Notes under the pieces: generated by a model
Seen by the model: the letters and a program-made list of their open reading frames with translations, nothing else
The model's database searches: none
Told to the model about the DNA's origin: nothing
Source of the DNA: Seison nebaliae
Taxonomy: Eukaryota; Rotifera; Pararotatoria; Seisonacea; Seisonidae
DNA: 64,000 nucleotides
Assembly (NCBI GenBank): GCA_023231475.1
Contig: JALJEE010000349.1
Span: forward strand, 116,855 to 180,854
Reading direction: 5' to 3'
Position numbers and translations under genes: made by a program
Shown here: one piece after another, positions 1-10,775 of the stretch
Numbering within the stretch: the first letter of the stretch is position 1
How the letters are laid out: the number at the start of each line of letters is the position of its first letter

Positions 1-2113
1 TCTAATAAACTTGCTGCAACTTTTCTTCCTTGAAACTTTGCTGCCTCCCAATTCTCTCTCCCAGCCAATCAACCCGATAACAACTTCTCTAATGTGTTCG
101 TCGAAAGTTGTTAAAGATTTTATTAAAAATTTCCTGATATAAGTGTGAAGGTAAATAATCGATAGAATTTAATACAATCGAAGAATATTTATGATAAGAA
201 CATTTTTGAATTTTCACCAAGTCGGAGAGCTTGACGATTTATTAAGATGGAATGGGAAAATACCAACAAGTTATATCTTTTCTAAACAGAATTCGGACCG
301 ATATCTCTTTCGGAGTAACAATAATGGAGAAATTCAAGGAATGAGTTTTCTCCAGTTTTCCAATTTGGAATGATTAATATATTTGATAAAGAAAATGTAT
401 ACCGTTTATTGGCATGATGATTTGTTGCATGAAATATTAAAGATTTCGAAGCACGTTTCACTGGAAAGGAAATTGACTATTGGAATCACTAGATCGTCAA
501 AACCCGATTACATGTTATGCTACCTTCTCACTTCCACATTAATCCAATTAGTTTCCGAACAATAATGTGGACGTAACATAATCAATAAAATTCTTTTCTC
601 TACAACACCTCTTTTATTCAACAATATGAATAACTGAAATTTGAGTTGATGTCGACGAATTTCTGTTTAGAAATTTCCCAATCAGTTTACGATAATGAGA
701 GTCATTGTGAATTGGAAATTTTGTGGGCGGAAATGAGAAAGATCAATTCTATGCGAAAAAGGTCGATAGGAACTAACAAAAAAAAAGTTCCGGTCCTAAT
801 GAGCGAATATTTTGTGACCTTTTACTATAATCACGAAAAGGTTACTGAAAATCCTTTAGTTTAGTTAAAAGTATTCGGTCGAAGTATTTTTTATGAATTC
901 TTTTTCGAAATATCTTTATGAAGAACTTGAATTGCTTTCAGAATTAGTTAGACATATTATAATTCGTATAATATGCAATTATAGGGGAATGAAATAGATG
1001 TTTTATTAGTCTATTAGTTTTAATTCTTCCAATTTTGATTTCTTATCTTTCCTGCCAGTTGGATTAGAGGAATTAAGAAGTCGATTATACGAATTCGATT
1101 TTCCGAAAAATAATAACGTTGCGTGAAATAATTTCCCTTGAAATTAGGAATGACGAGAGATTGGAAGAGAAGGTGAATTATCGAATGATGTGAAAATGAC
1201 GAAGTGGATGATTGTTAATTTGAGACCATATTAGTCCGTATATCGGTATGAAAAAAGCCAATAAGAGCGGGTAATACTATACAAGATTGGTCGACATCCT
1301 TTCCCATTTTATTCAGTTAGTAAATAGATATAATGTAAGGTTTTCTTGCTTCCGATTTATTCCTAACGCCTCTTCATCTACGAAAAAATAATAATAAGGA
1401 AACGAGATATGGCTTAAATAAATGGACTGATAATCATTAGAATAATTTGAAGGGGAGAAATGAACATGAAATTTCTATTGCTCATTTTCGTCGATTCTTT
1501 ATATTTTTTTCTTCCCTTCCTCCAATCCATCATTACCATTTAATGAGCATTATGAAAATTTATTGCTGAGTCAACCTATTTTCCGCTGGCACGATCTCGA
1601 GCATACATCTTTACCGCCGTTCATCAATTTCTCGTTCTTGTATATGCGAATTCGAAACTGCGATAAGATATCTGATATGATATGATGAGAAGATGATCTG
1701 TTGTTGGGCGAGTGTGGTTGGGTAGAGAGGAGGGTGATATTTAATCCATCGATTCGATTCTCTAAACATTAGACTAATTATTATTCAATGATTCAACGAG
1801 AGTCAATAAGATATTGTGTCTTGTTTGGAAATCGTTGGTAGTATCACCCATTACTTTCTTCGACAATTCGCAGGAGATAAGGAGAAGACCAGTAGAGATA
1901 ATAGAAGTCAGAAGGAATTGTCATGCCTCATTCCTCATTCGATATAAGAAGTGATTGTTTATTTGTTCTTTCATTGCATCATCATTATATCACATTGTCA
2001 TTGGTGTGAATTCCTTCTTCTTCCTTTTCATTTCATTCTGTTGAAAAAACACATAATCATTCATCGACATAGAACTTTCAATCTATATTTCAGATTTACA
2101 TAGATAACCACCG
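1..2113. other. No assignable gene; short open frames near the left edge
   Basis: Plus-strand open frames lie at 191-373 and 383-565 (same frame, separated by one in-frame TGA) and at 646-864. Their products (for example a stretch reading LEISQSVYDNESHCELEIL) are not low complexity, but I recognise no domain and find no convincing splice sites joining them. They could be the tail of a gene that starts to the left, a decayed gene, or chance. From 865 to 2113 I see only AT-rich sequence, presumably containing the promoter of the neuropeptide gene. Confidence 0.3.
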
Positions 2114-2485
2114 ATGGTCTATTGCAAATCAATATTGTTCTCCATTTATATTATCCTCTCCGTCGTAAGCGCCGCGAGAACTGATCTATGGGATAATGTC
2201 GATAACGTCCTCTACAATGACGCTAATAATAAGAACAGTGGGAAAGAGGTTGACAGTCCACTCTATTATCGTCTAATCGCACTCAAACAACTCATTGATG
2301 AACTGCCAAGATGGAGTGACGAATCTTTCGACAAACGAAATGCTCCAACCGCTTACTGGGGTAGGAAGAGAGCCGCTCCCGCTGCCTATTGGGGTAAACG
2401 TGAAGCACCAACAGCATTTTGGGGAAAACGGTCACCCAACTTCCCAAATATCAAACGTAACGCACCAACTGCGTATTGGGGTTGA
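2114..2485 (+). CDS. Neuropeptide precursor, APxAYW-amide family
   Basis: A 123-residue secreted prepropeptide. Residues 1-21 form a hydrophobic signal peptide (SILFSIYIILSVVSA core). A spacer follows, then from about residue 76 a processing cassette: KR-NAPTAYWG-RKR, AAPAAYWG-KR, EAPTAFWG-KR, SPNFPNI-KR and a final NAPTAYWG that runs directly into the stop codon. Each Gly before a dibasic site (or the C-terminus) is the normal donor for C-terminal amidation, so the predicted products are NAPTAYW-amide (two copies), AAPAAYW-amide and EAPTAFW-amide, plus a non-amidated SPNFPNI. Prohormone convertases and peptidylglycine amidation would act in the secretory pathway. The AxW-amide ending recalls myoinhibitory/allatostatin-B peptides, but the internal Trp of the W(X6)W type is absent. 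I do not know a described family with this exact repeat. Single exon; an AATAAA at 2901 could serve as poly(A) signal. Confidence 0.85.
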   Translation: MVYCKSILFSIYIILSVVSAARTDLWDNVDNVLYNDANNKNSGKEVDSPLYYRLIALKQLIDELPRWSDESFDKRNAPTAYWGRKRAAPAAYWGKREAPTAFWGKRSPNFPNIKRNAPTAYWG

Positions 2486-3649
2486 ATCGAATCATATTTT
2501 CTCGCCCTCATTTCAACAAGTGCACTCATTTCTAGAGATTGCAAATGCTAATTCTCATGTAGCAGACGTGAAAACATTAACCGTTGGAAATTTCGTAAAA
2601 CCATCGAATTATTTTCATTCAATTTTCATTTCGATCTATTTATCCTCCTTGATTCTCCTGAATTAGCATTCAATGAAACTGCAACAAATCTGCTGCAATT
2701 TTTCAATATATTTTTCTCTCACTTCTATTCTTTCTTACTTAATGTTGTTCGTCAAATTAAAAATTTTATTTCAAAAAAACTTTTTATTTCTTTTCTTCAT
2801 CTAATCTCTTCATTCCGAATACTTCACTAATGCATCACCCATTATTCACTTGTCACTAGACGTCACATCTATCACGTCTCTTCCACTTAATTGAAAGAAT
2901 AATAAAGAAAAGTTCGGTATTGCTACCGTTCAGCAAACCGGTACAATTTCTATCTTCAATTGACAAACTTTACTAACCAATTATAGTCATAAACATCCGG
3001 TAAAAAAGATGATTTTAAGATAGATTAAAATTAAATGTATAGATTGAAGAAATTTAAAATGGACAAAGAAGATGTTTGAAGAATCAATATGGAAGTTAAA
3101 ACTTTGTTTCAATCAATCAAAATTATCATTCAAATAATCCATGTCATTACGATATGGATTCATTTTTCGTAATAGAATGATAATCAAATGGTAAATATGA
3201 AATCAAAAAATTTAAAGAATTTTTTTGATTTAAGTATGAAGAATACTATGAATAGAAATGTTAGAGATAAATGAAAACATTTAAAATGATAGTCGTAAAG
3301 TTGGATTATAGAATAACAACAATTTCTCCAACATATGATCGATTATCATATCAATCGATATCGTTATCATGATGAATAATTGTCATGAGAATAGAATGAT
3401 GAAGAATTGGTGAAGCTTTTCTTGAGAATTGTTAATTTAGTGTCAATTCATTTTGATAATTGAGAATATGCTCACGATTTTCTAAACATAAGATTCGAAT
3501 CTATAACTTCTATTCATCATTTCATTTCTTAATGTTCAATTGATGTTAAGGACGATTAGTGATAGAGATAGGGATTGCTCCAATTCGCCGAAAAACGATA
3601 ATTCAACGATATTTTCATAAAGTCTCCCAACTTCACAAGTCACGACAAT
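2486..3649. other. Intergenic, nothing recognised
   Basis: AT-rich sequence between the neuropeptide gene and the phosphatase-like gene. It holds a possible poly(A) signal (AATAAA at 2901) and no coding stretch that I can support on either strand. Confidence 0.6.
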
Positions 3650-5530
3650 TTGTTTGTGATGAATAACCAGGAACGACTGAAGAGATATCAATCAAGGAAG
3701 AAATTCTCCTTACCCATTTCACTCAATGAATCTTTATCTCAAATGATTGGACAACATCGTCGACGGACATGTTCCATGTCGGATAGCAATAAAATGGGAG
3801 GAATAGATGTCGACAAGATGATCGATGATCAGATTAATGACATTTTAGATGACGAATTGGCCAAACAGAACCTTTACCAATTTCTCCTTCGATATTCTGG
3901 TGCTCATCCGAATAATGAATATGTCTCTTCTCTCGGAACAACGAATGTTGTCGAATGGAATTTCAATTTTATTTCAATCGATCAATTAATAGCAACAGAT
4001 GATTTTAGTCCAATAAAGAAGAATATCGATTCAGTAGAGATCGAAGGACATTTGCGAAGAGAAATTTCCAATCTGATGCAACTGAATCGTCGTCAAAATT
4101 TGAATGATATTCAGTATCTTTCTTTCGTCAAATGTCCGAAGGAAATGATCGATGAAATGGAATTAAATATCGATTCCAAGAAGATGGAAAATTCGTCATT
4201 GTTATCGAGGAGATTTTGGAAGAAATTCTGGAAATTGATCTTCTCCATTATTCATTCGGCTAATTATATCAGATATACGTCAACTGTTCAGAATCATCAG
4301 ATTTCTATTTTGTTCATACAAAAGGAACATTTATCATTCACATTCCTTTTGGGACAAGACCAAGTGAATATTGACGGTGGTGCATTTCATTACTCTCTCA
4401 TATATTTTCATGGAATGCGACTACTGTTCATAACGACGACGATAAATGATGAACAAATGGAAGATGATGAAATGAGGAAACAGTTTCTCATTCAAATATT
4501 CCTGTATAATATGTCGATATTGGAATCGAAAGAATCATATCACGATTTACACGATCTTTGTTTCCAACGAATAAATCCATTTGAACTTGATAAAAGTATT
4601 AATTCTCAATCAAAAACATCGGAAAAGAAACCGTTAAAATTAGCCGATTCCTTTGATTATGTCATATGTTCCGGATATTTAGGATTTTCTCTAACCCACA
4701 TCGATTTAAATCAAATTCATAATTTACTTGATAAGAATTCCATTTCCAATTTATTCTCTCATGATACTCTCAATATTGGATCAATCGATAAACGATTACC
4801 ATCCGTCGCATTGATGGAAGAGGAAGTCAATTTTATTCCAACTTTTCCAGTTTATCTCACAAAAAATTTCGATCGTCTCTATTTCCACAACGAATTACCG
4901 TCGTGGTCCGATCGGATATTGTTCGGGGTTAAACGTTCCTCTTATGGTTCATGTTCACCGTTGACTTACAATTCCGTTAGTCAACCACTCTATTACATTC
5001 CCACTCGACATTTGCCGGTTCGAGGTGAATTCGAATTTCTTCTCGATTCGATCGATTCGGAAGAGAATGCAAGAATTGATAAAATGGAGAAATTGAATGA
5101 ATATGAAATTAATGTCATTTTCACCATCATATTTCCTTCAATCAATCTCTGTCAATCGATTTGTAGCGAATGTCAATTCTTTAATCGAATCTTCCAAAAG
5201 TATTCGGATGAACGAAAAATATTTATTCAACTCACTAATTATCAAATGAATCATATCCATCAACAACTCTCATTAGAACAATGTCAATTATATGGAAGTC
5301 TCAATCTTCTTCCATGTAATGATCGAAACGATAATTCATCATCTTCTTCAACATCTCTCCCATTCGACAGGATTAAATGGAAACATTTGAAAATGATAAG
5401 AAATGATCGACGAACATATCAATGTTCTCTTCGACTACCATCAGAAGTTGTAAAGGAAAACGATTTTTATTTTATTCGAATTCATCAGAAAGAATTGGAC
5501 GTTCCAATTTGTTTCCGCAAATTCAATTAA
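3650..5530 (+). CDS. Inositol polyphosphate 5-phosphatase-like protein, probably catalytically dead
   Basis: A 626-residue intronless frame. The family link comes from the block at residues about 395-460: EEEVNFIPTFPVYL, then PSWSDRILF (417-425), then TRHLPVRGEFEF, which align with the ExxINFxPTYK, P(A/S)WxDRIL and SDHxPV blocks of INPP5 enzymes (INPP5E most similar in my reading). Other signature residues are gone. The substrate/metal motif FGDLNFRL is represented by SGYLGFSLT (residues 341-349), so the Asp, Asn and Arg are replaced; the SDH is TRH; and the NKG and N(S/C)HL segments read NIDGGAF and ITTTI. An active 5-phosphatase would remove the D5 phosphate from phosphoinositides. This one most likely binds lipid or protein without catalysis. 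The first ATG is 3650, with an in-frame alternative at 3659. It converges with the paraplegin gene 127 bp away. Family call fairly sure, inactivity inferred from motifs. Confidence 0.7.
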   Translation: MFVMNNQERLKRYQSRKKFSLPISLNESLSQMIGQHRRRTCSMSDSNKMGGIDVDKMIDDQINDILDDELAKQNLYQFLLRYSGAHPNNEYVSSLGTTNVVEWNFNFISIDQLIATDDFSPIKKNIDSVEIEGHLRREISNLMQLNRRQNLNDIQYLSFVKCPKEMIDEMELNIDSKKMENSSLLSRRFWKKFWKLIFSIIHSANYIRYTSTVQNHQISILFIQKEHLSFTFLLGQDQVNIDGGAFHYSLIYFHGMRLLFITTTINDEQMEDDEMRKQFLIQIFLYNMSILESKESYHDLHDLCFQRINPFELDKSINSQSKTSEKKPLKLADSFDYVICSGYLGFSLTHIDLNQIHNLLDKNSISNLFSHDTLNIGSIDKRLPSVALMEEEVNFIPTFPVYLTKNFDRLYFHNELPSWSDRILFGVKRSSYGSCSPLTYNSVSQPLYYIPTRHLPVRGEFEFLLDSIDSEENARIDKMEKLNEYEINVIFTIIFPSINLCQSICSECQFFNRIFQKYSDERKIFIQLTNYQMNHIHQQLSLEQCQLYGSLNLLPCNDRNDNSSSSSTSLPFDRIKWKHLKMIRNDRRTYQCSLRLPSEVVKENDFYFIRIHQKELDVPICFRKFN

Positions 5531-5657
5531 ATTCATTTTTTCTTTTTAAATTCTTTTAAAAATATTTAAAGAATTCTCATTCTTTTTAGGAGTTGATTCA
5601 GGATTGTTGGATTTTTTTAAAATTTTAAAAAAAGGAAAATTTTTATTTATTTTAAAT

Positions 5658-7835
5658 TCAAATTAATTGTTGATCGGATGTGATGGAACGTTTCGTTTCA
5701 TTCGGAGGTTTCCCCAAAACCTTCTCGATATCTTCATAAGACAACGTCTCCGTTCGGATCAATTCGTCAGTGAGTTTATTGAGCAATTTAACATTGTTGG
5801 ACAAGACGCTACTTGCCAATTCCTCACATTCCAATAAGAGACGTCGCACTTCGTTGTCGATCATCATTTTCAATTTTTTACTAAAAACGGTTTTGCCTTT
5901 CGATTGGGAATTGGGTGGAAACGATATACTACCCACATCTTTTGACATGCCATATACTTGTACCATGTCATAGGCCATTTTCGTCGCTCTCTTCAAATCC
6001 TTCTCATTCGCCGTCGATAATTTATTGAGTTGTTGAATTTCACCTAATCGACCCGCTAACATCGAAGCAATTTGATGTTTTAATTGTTCTTTCGATTTGA
6101 TGAGATTGGTTTGAGGAATACATCGAACTGAACCGAGTTGAACATTCCCTTGAGACGCATCATTTCTCGCTAATAAAGAGAGTTTGAACGGGAGATCAGC
6201 ATTGGGGAGAAACCATCGAACGATTGCCGTTGATGATTGATGAATAGCAGCCGAATGACGTTCTTCTAAACTGAGACGACTATTTCGTTTGGAACCGATG
6301 AGGAATCGTTCTAATGCTTGATCGAAATCATTTAATTCTACAGTCGATTTCGATTGACGTGCTGCCATCAATGCAGCTTCATTACAAATATTCGCTAAAT
6401 CGGCACCACTCATTCCTGGAGTGATTAATGATAATCGTTTACTCACTTCCAATTTGATGTTCTCCAATGAACGAATTGGACGTAGATGTACTTGAATGAT
6501 TTCTTCTCTTTCCAATTTAGTAGGATAATCGATATTGATATGACGATCAAATCGTCCTGGTCGAAGAAGAGCTTTATCGAGAATTTCTGATCGATTTGTT
6601 GATCCGATAACAATAACATTATCAGCTTTATCTGTTTGAATTCCATCCATTTCAGTTAATAATTGATTAAGTGTATGTTCTTCTTCACCAGAAGCTGATG
6701 ATTGATTAGCATCCGAATTCCGTTTTCTTCCAATTGCATCAATCTCATCAATATAAATGATACAAGGTGCTTTCTTTCTTGCTTCATCGAATAATGATCG
6801 AACACGAGCTGCTCCTAATCCTCCAATCATCTCAACAAATTCACTACCAGCCATCGATAAAAATGGCACACTCGCTTCATTCGCTATCGCTCTCGCTAAT
6901 AATGTTTTACCACAACCTGGTGGTCCTAACAATAATGCTCCCTTTGGAATTTTTGCTCCCATTCGAGTGAAACGTGTCGAATCTTGAAGATAATCGACGA
7001 ATTCTTTCACTTCTTCTTTCGCCTCATTTAAACCGGCGACATCTTTAAATGAAATCAAATCTTTTGTCGATTGTCGTTCCTTCTTTCCCACCATTTGATA
7101 TTTCGCTTTCGTCATTCCACCCATCATATTCATACTGTTGGGCATTTGAATTTTAATATTTCTTCCCAATAGATAGAGTGCGAAAAAGAGACCGAACATT
7201 AAAGCAATCGATAAAAATGATGATTGTCTTTTGTATGATAATTGAATTCGATTTTCTTCATTGATTCCCAACTCTTTCTCCGCCTCCTGTAATTGATGTT
7301 CGAATTGTTCGAGATTTACATATCTTAAAAGATAAATATTCCGATTCGTTTTCTTCCCATGAAGAATGGCACCTGGATGAAGATAGACGATAGCTACTTC
7401 TTCCTCAGGATGAACGACAATTCGTTGCACTTCTCCTTTTGATAACATCTGCGAATGGAATTCATTCCAAGAAACGTAAATTCGATTCGATTCATCATAT
7501 TCTTCTTCCATGAACAATAATTGAAGGAGATAATATGAGACCATTCCTAATAATCCAACGGATAATAATCGGAGAGCTGGTGGAATAGGTGGGGGAGATG
7601 ACGAGTCAGAATCATTCTTTTCTTCTTCCTTCTTCTTCTCATCTTCCTTCAATTCTTTCTCAAACAATAATCGATATCTGTTGAAAATGTCTTTTGCATC
7701 CAAATTTTGCAAGACGTTACCCGTCGAAGAAATTGGTTGAAGTATCGAATTAGAAACAACTCCTCCATTCCTCCTCCAAATCATCCGATGTCTTCGATGA
7801 AAAAAGATTCGACGGAAATTTAAGAGAAAAGACAT
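5658..7835 (-). CDS. spg7: Paraplegin-like m-AAA protein, protease motif lost
   Basis: A 725-residue intronless frame. The N-terminus is Arg-rich and mitochondrial-targeting in character, followed by two membrane segments (about 90-110 and 207-225) flanking an intermembrane-space domain with the paraplegin-type SKGEVQRIVVHPEEEVAIVY and YLHPGA blocks. The AAA module is intact: Walker A GPPGCGKT (304-311), Walker B IIYIDEIDAIG, and the second-region TNRSEILDKALLRPGRFDRH. In the M41 peptidase domain the zinc motif HExGH of active family members is replaced by HQSST (532-536): the catalytic Glu is Gln and the second His is Thr. The Asp aligned with the third zinc ligand is kept (STANEKDL). m-AAA proteases degrade and process inner-membrane proteins, and paraplegin works as a hetero-oligomer with AFG3L2, so an ATPase-only subunit is plausible. 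Divergent from SAE1, with 810 bp between the starts. Confidence 0.9.
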   Translation of the reverse strand: MSFLLNFRRIFFHRRHRMIWRRNGGVVSNSILQPISSTGNVLQNLDAKDIFNRYRLLFEKELKEDEKKKEEEKNDSDSSSPPPIPPALRLLSVGLLGMVSYYLLQLLFMEEEYDESNRIYVSWNEFHSQMLSKGEVQRIVVHPEEEVAIVYLHPGAILHGKKTNRNIYLLRYVNLEQFEHQLQEAEKELGINEENRIQLSYKRQSSFLSIALMFGLFFALYLLGRNIKIQMPNSMNMMGGMTKAKYQMVGKKERQSTKDLISFKDVAGLNEAKEEVKEFVDYLQDSTRFTRMGAKIPKGALLLGPPGCGKTLLARAIANEASVPFLSMAGSEFVEMIGGLGAARVRSLFDEARKKAPCIIYIDEIDAIGRKRNSDANQSSASGEEEHTLNQLLTEMDGIQTDKADNVIVIGSTNRSEILDKALLRPGRFDRHINIDYPTKLEREEIIQVHLRPIRSLENIKLEVSKRLSLITPGMSGADLANICNEAALMAARQSKSTVELNDFDQALERFLIGSKRNSRLSLEERHSAAIHQSSTAIVRWFLPNADLPFKLSLLARNDASQGNVQLGSVRCIPQTNLIKSKEQLKHQIASMLAGRLGEIQQLNKLSTANEKDLKRATKMAYDMVQVYGMSKDVGSISFPPNSQSKGKTVFSKKLKMMIDNEVRRLLLECEELASSVLSNNVKLLNKLTDELIRTETLSYEDIEKVLGKPPNETKRSITSDQQLI

Positions 7836-8645
7836 TTCTCTTCAACTAAAATTTCGAATTTCTTCCTCTTAATTTCCTCTTCATTTTCCCAGTCTTCTAA
7901 TTGCACAATCATTCTCTATTAGAGAACTACTCGAAAGAACTAACAAATATTACGATTCTTAACATTATACATCAAATTTATTTATTCCATCTAATTTACA
8001 ACTCATTTATTTTTCTACTTATTTTATTAAAGTTTTTAAGAAGTTTGAAGGAGCAATTTCAATTTTCTTTAACATTTATAATCATTCACAGTTCTGATGA
8101 TAGTTATAATGTTGGATTTATGTAGGGACTTTATATGTTTTTTTTTGGAATTAACAGGAAAATGAAATGATCCGATTAATTTATTTTCGGATAAAAATAA
8201 ATTAAATGAAAAGAATTAAAATAAATAAATAAACATACGAGTTCATAATAAGAACATTCTATTCATAATATATTATACTATTTGTAAGAAATGAATCAAC
8301 ATGAATTCTTTCCTGTTGGACGATTTTATGATTACATTAAAAGGTTGATTAGAATTTTATTGAAAACAAGAGCGTAGTTTAAGAGAAATAGTTAATTGAA
8401 AGTTTTTAAATGAAATTTACATGAAATTTTGTTAGATAGAGAATTGTATTTAATTTAACAATTTTATTTTTATGAAAATTATGGAATTAATTTAAAATAA
8501 GAAGAAATTAAAATAAAATAATTGTTGTCTTGTACTTGGATGTGAAGGATGTAGAGTTGACGATTCGAATAGACAGGAATTCGAATGGAAATGTTCGAAA
8601 GTTTAGCACTCAACAAAAATTCTCTGTTTTTGTTTTGTTTTGAAC
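7836..8645. promoter_or_regulatory. Divergent intergenic region spg7 / sae1
   Basis: About 810 bp between two start codons pointing apart, so it should contain both promoters. It is AT-rich with no recognised motif. Open frames here (7901-8125 plus, 8479-8712 minus) overlap or abut real genes and look fortuitous. Confidence 0.5.
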
Positions 8646-9906
8646 ATGGAAAAAAAGGTTGATGATGAACTGCTTTATGATAGGCAGATCCGTCTTTGGG
8701 GAGCAACAGCACAAGAACAGTTTATAATTTATTATTTATTTATTATATAAATTTATTGGATTAGTTTGAGATCATCATCAATATTAGTCGTAGGTTTCTC
8801 CAACAGTATTGTGGAGTTTATGAAGAATATGGTTTTAAGTGGAGTTCGTCGAATTACATTGATTTGGCAAGAGGAAAAAGTTATATTTTATTTAGAGTTG
8901 ATCTCTCATTTCATTGAAAGATTCAGATAAAAAGTGAAAGATATTTCTTTTCGTCTAGTCATCGAAATGAAAGTGAATTAAAGAAGGCACTTTTGGAATC
9001 GATGAAACGATTAAATAATAAAGTATTAGTTAATGTCCTTAATGAAAATGGAGATGATATCGATCAACGAAATGGATTTTTAAGTAAAACTCACAATATT
9101 CTATTATTAAACGAGAAGAGACGTTCCTCCATCTCATATTGGGAAGAGAAATTCCATGAGAGAACCAATTCGTTTATTGCTCTCATTTATTTCCTTGAAT
9201 ATCAAGAGCATTTTATTATGAACATACTACAAAAGACAACTACCTTCAAAATTATTCCAAACGATATCCAATCAAAACCAATCGATATATGTCAATTAGA
9301 CGGTGATTCCGATACAGATTGTGTGGAAATGTCAATCGATGAAAATGAAATCATTCAAATGCCAATATCATTGAAACGGAAAATAACTACGTTACCAGGC
9401 GAATCATCTGATCAAATGCATAGTTGTAAGAAACGTTTGAAAATTGACCAAATTATTTTCAAATCGAACGAAGCCAATTTTCACGAAATTTTCAAGAAGA
9501 AGAAACTTGACAAATTTCAACGTCAAACTCTCAAATCTCTTTCGATCTGTTTCCTCCTCGTGAAATATCTGATCGAAACAAATGAAGAAATTTTGAGAAT
9601 GAACGAACATTTCTCAATTAAACAATTCCAGACATTCGCCTCCCAAACACAAATTACGAGAAAGATGACAGAAAATGTCACTTCTCTCCACAGTTTAATG
9701 ACAAACGAATCATATCCTCATTTAGCAGCTGTATCAGGAGGCATTTTATCTACAGAAATTACTAACGTTTATTTCTTCTTCTTTTTTCTATTCCAACTAA
9801 TTCATATTGATAGATAATTCAGTTGAATAATAAAGAACTCATCGAGAACAATTGGCTCGTTTATGATGGTGAGAAGCGACGAGCAGTCAAATTGTCTATG
9901 CAATAG
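8646..9906 (+). CDS. sae1: SUMO-activating enzyme subunit 1 (Aos1/SAE1)
   Basis: Four exons: 8646-8719, 8765-8879, 8927-9766, 9814-9906 (373 aa); introns of 45, 47 and 47 nt keep frame. The N-terminus carries the family hallmark LLYDRQIRLWG. The next exon gives the Rossmann strand SSSILVVGF and GVRRITLIW, and the end gives HLAAVSGGILSTEIT and WLVYDGEKRRAVKL, matching the AVVGGILxQEIV and FFFFDG blocks of SAE1. SAE1 pairs with UBA2 to adenylate and transfer SUMO in the nucleus; the active-site Cys is on UBA2. The nucleotide-fold loop is unusual: GxxGLGAE is GFSNSIVE and the acidic LDHE strand end is IWQEE, so this subunit is more diverged than usual, but the conserved N-terminal Arg region is intact. 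Identity is confident; divergence in the middle (residues about 150-210) is high. Confidence 0.85.
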
Positions 9907-10775
9907 CCGTCAACATTGATAACAAAATTTCATTTATTTTTTTATACTTTTATTAGAAATTTCATAAAGTTTTTCATGTCATCTCTCAGTCAGTTTTTCA
10001 TAATATTTTGTAGAAAGTGGTAAAATATTAGAGAGAGAATCAAGATAATCATTCAGTTTCCATCAATTTCCAATAGGAATCTTTTGAAGAATTTCATATT
10101 TCCTTCCATCATTTCTGTTCAATATTTTCTTTTAACGACGAAATAATGTTCATCGTTTTTCATTTCCGTTGATTGGAGATTCCGATTTCCACTCTCAATT
10201 ATATTGTAATTTTTTCTTTCATAATTATTCATCATCGATCGTTGTGATGTAGAATGTTTTTCTGTTTCTTTTGGATTATATTCGATATGATAAGTCTGTT
10301 TCAATTTGAACCGTCATATTGAAACTATAAAAATTTATGAGATCTAAACGGTACTTGATCAGTGATTGTTAAGTCATTCCATTTTCATTTGACATTTTGT
10401 GAGATAATTGTAGTAGAGAGATGTCTGATGAATAAAGGATTGAGAGAGAGACAGAGAGAGAGAAATGGTCTTGAAGGTAGTTGAATGTTTGATAATGTAA
10501 TTTTATAAATTTTTACATGACTTTATAGTTTCCTACTAACTTTCTTAATAAGAGTAATAATCAGATAAGATATTGAGATATGTATATGACATGACGTCCA
10601 TTGAGAAAGGAGGAGAGTGAATGATAATCTTCGATCGGAATAATTTCTAAAGAAAGAAATTTTATTAGAATTTCATCGAACGATTACTTCAAATCACACA
10701 GAAGTAGAATGATAAAGAAAATTTTATTAACGATTCAATTCTTCCAAAATTCAAAAAAATGAACCAGAAATTTTG
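9907..10775. other. Intergenic between converging sae1 and bub3
   Basis: 3-prime flanks of two converging genes. There is a short GA-rich tract near 10440-10465. No coding or RNA gene seen. Confidence 0.6.

Noticed and set aside
2295-2666. 123-codon plus-strand frame overlapping the neuropeptide gene
   Set aside because: Alternate-frame shadow of the repeat cassette; no signal peptide or motifs.
6757-6987. Open frames antisense to spg7 (also 5770-5973)
   Set aside because: They lie opposite the conserved AAA domain, whose codon bias keeps the reverse frame open.
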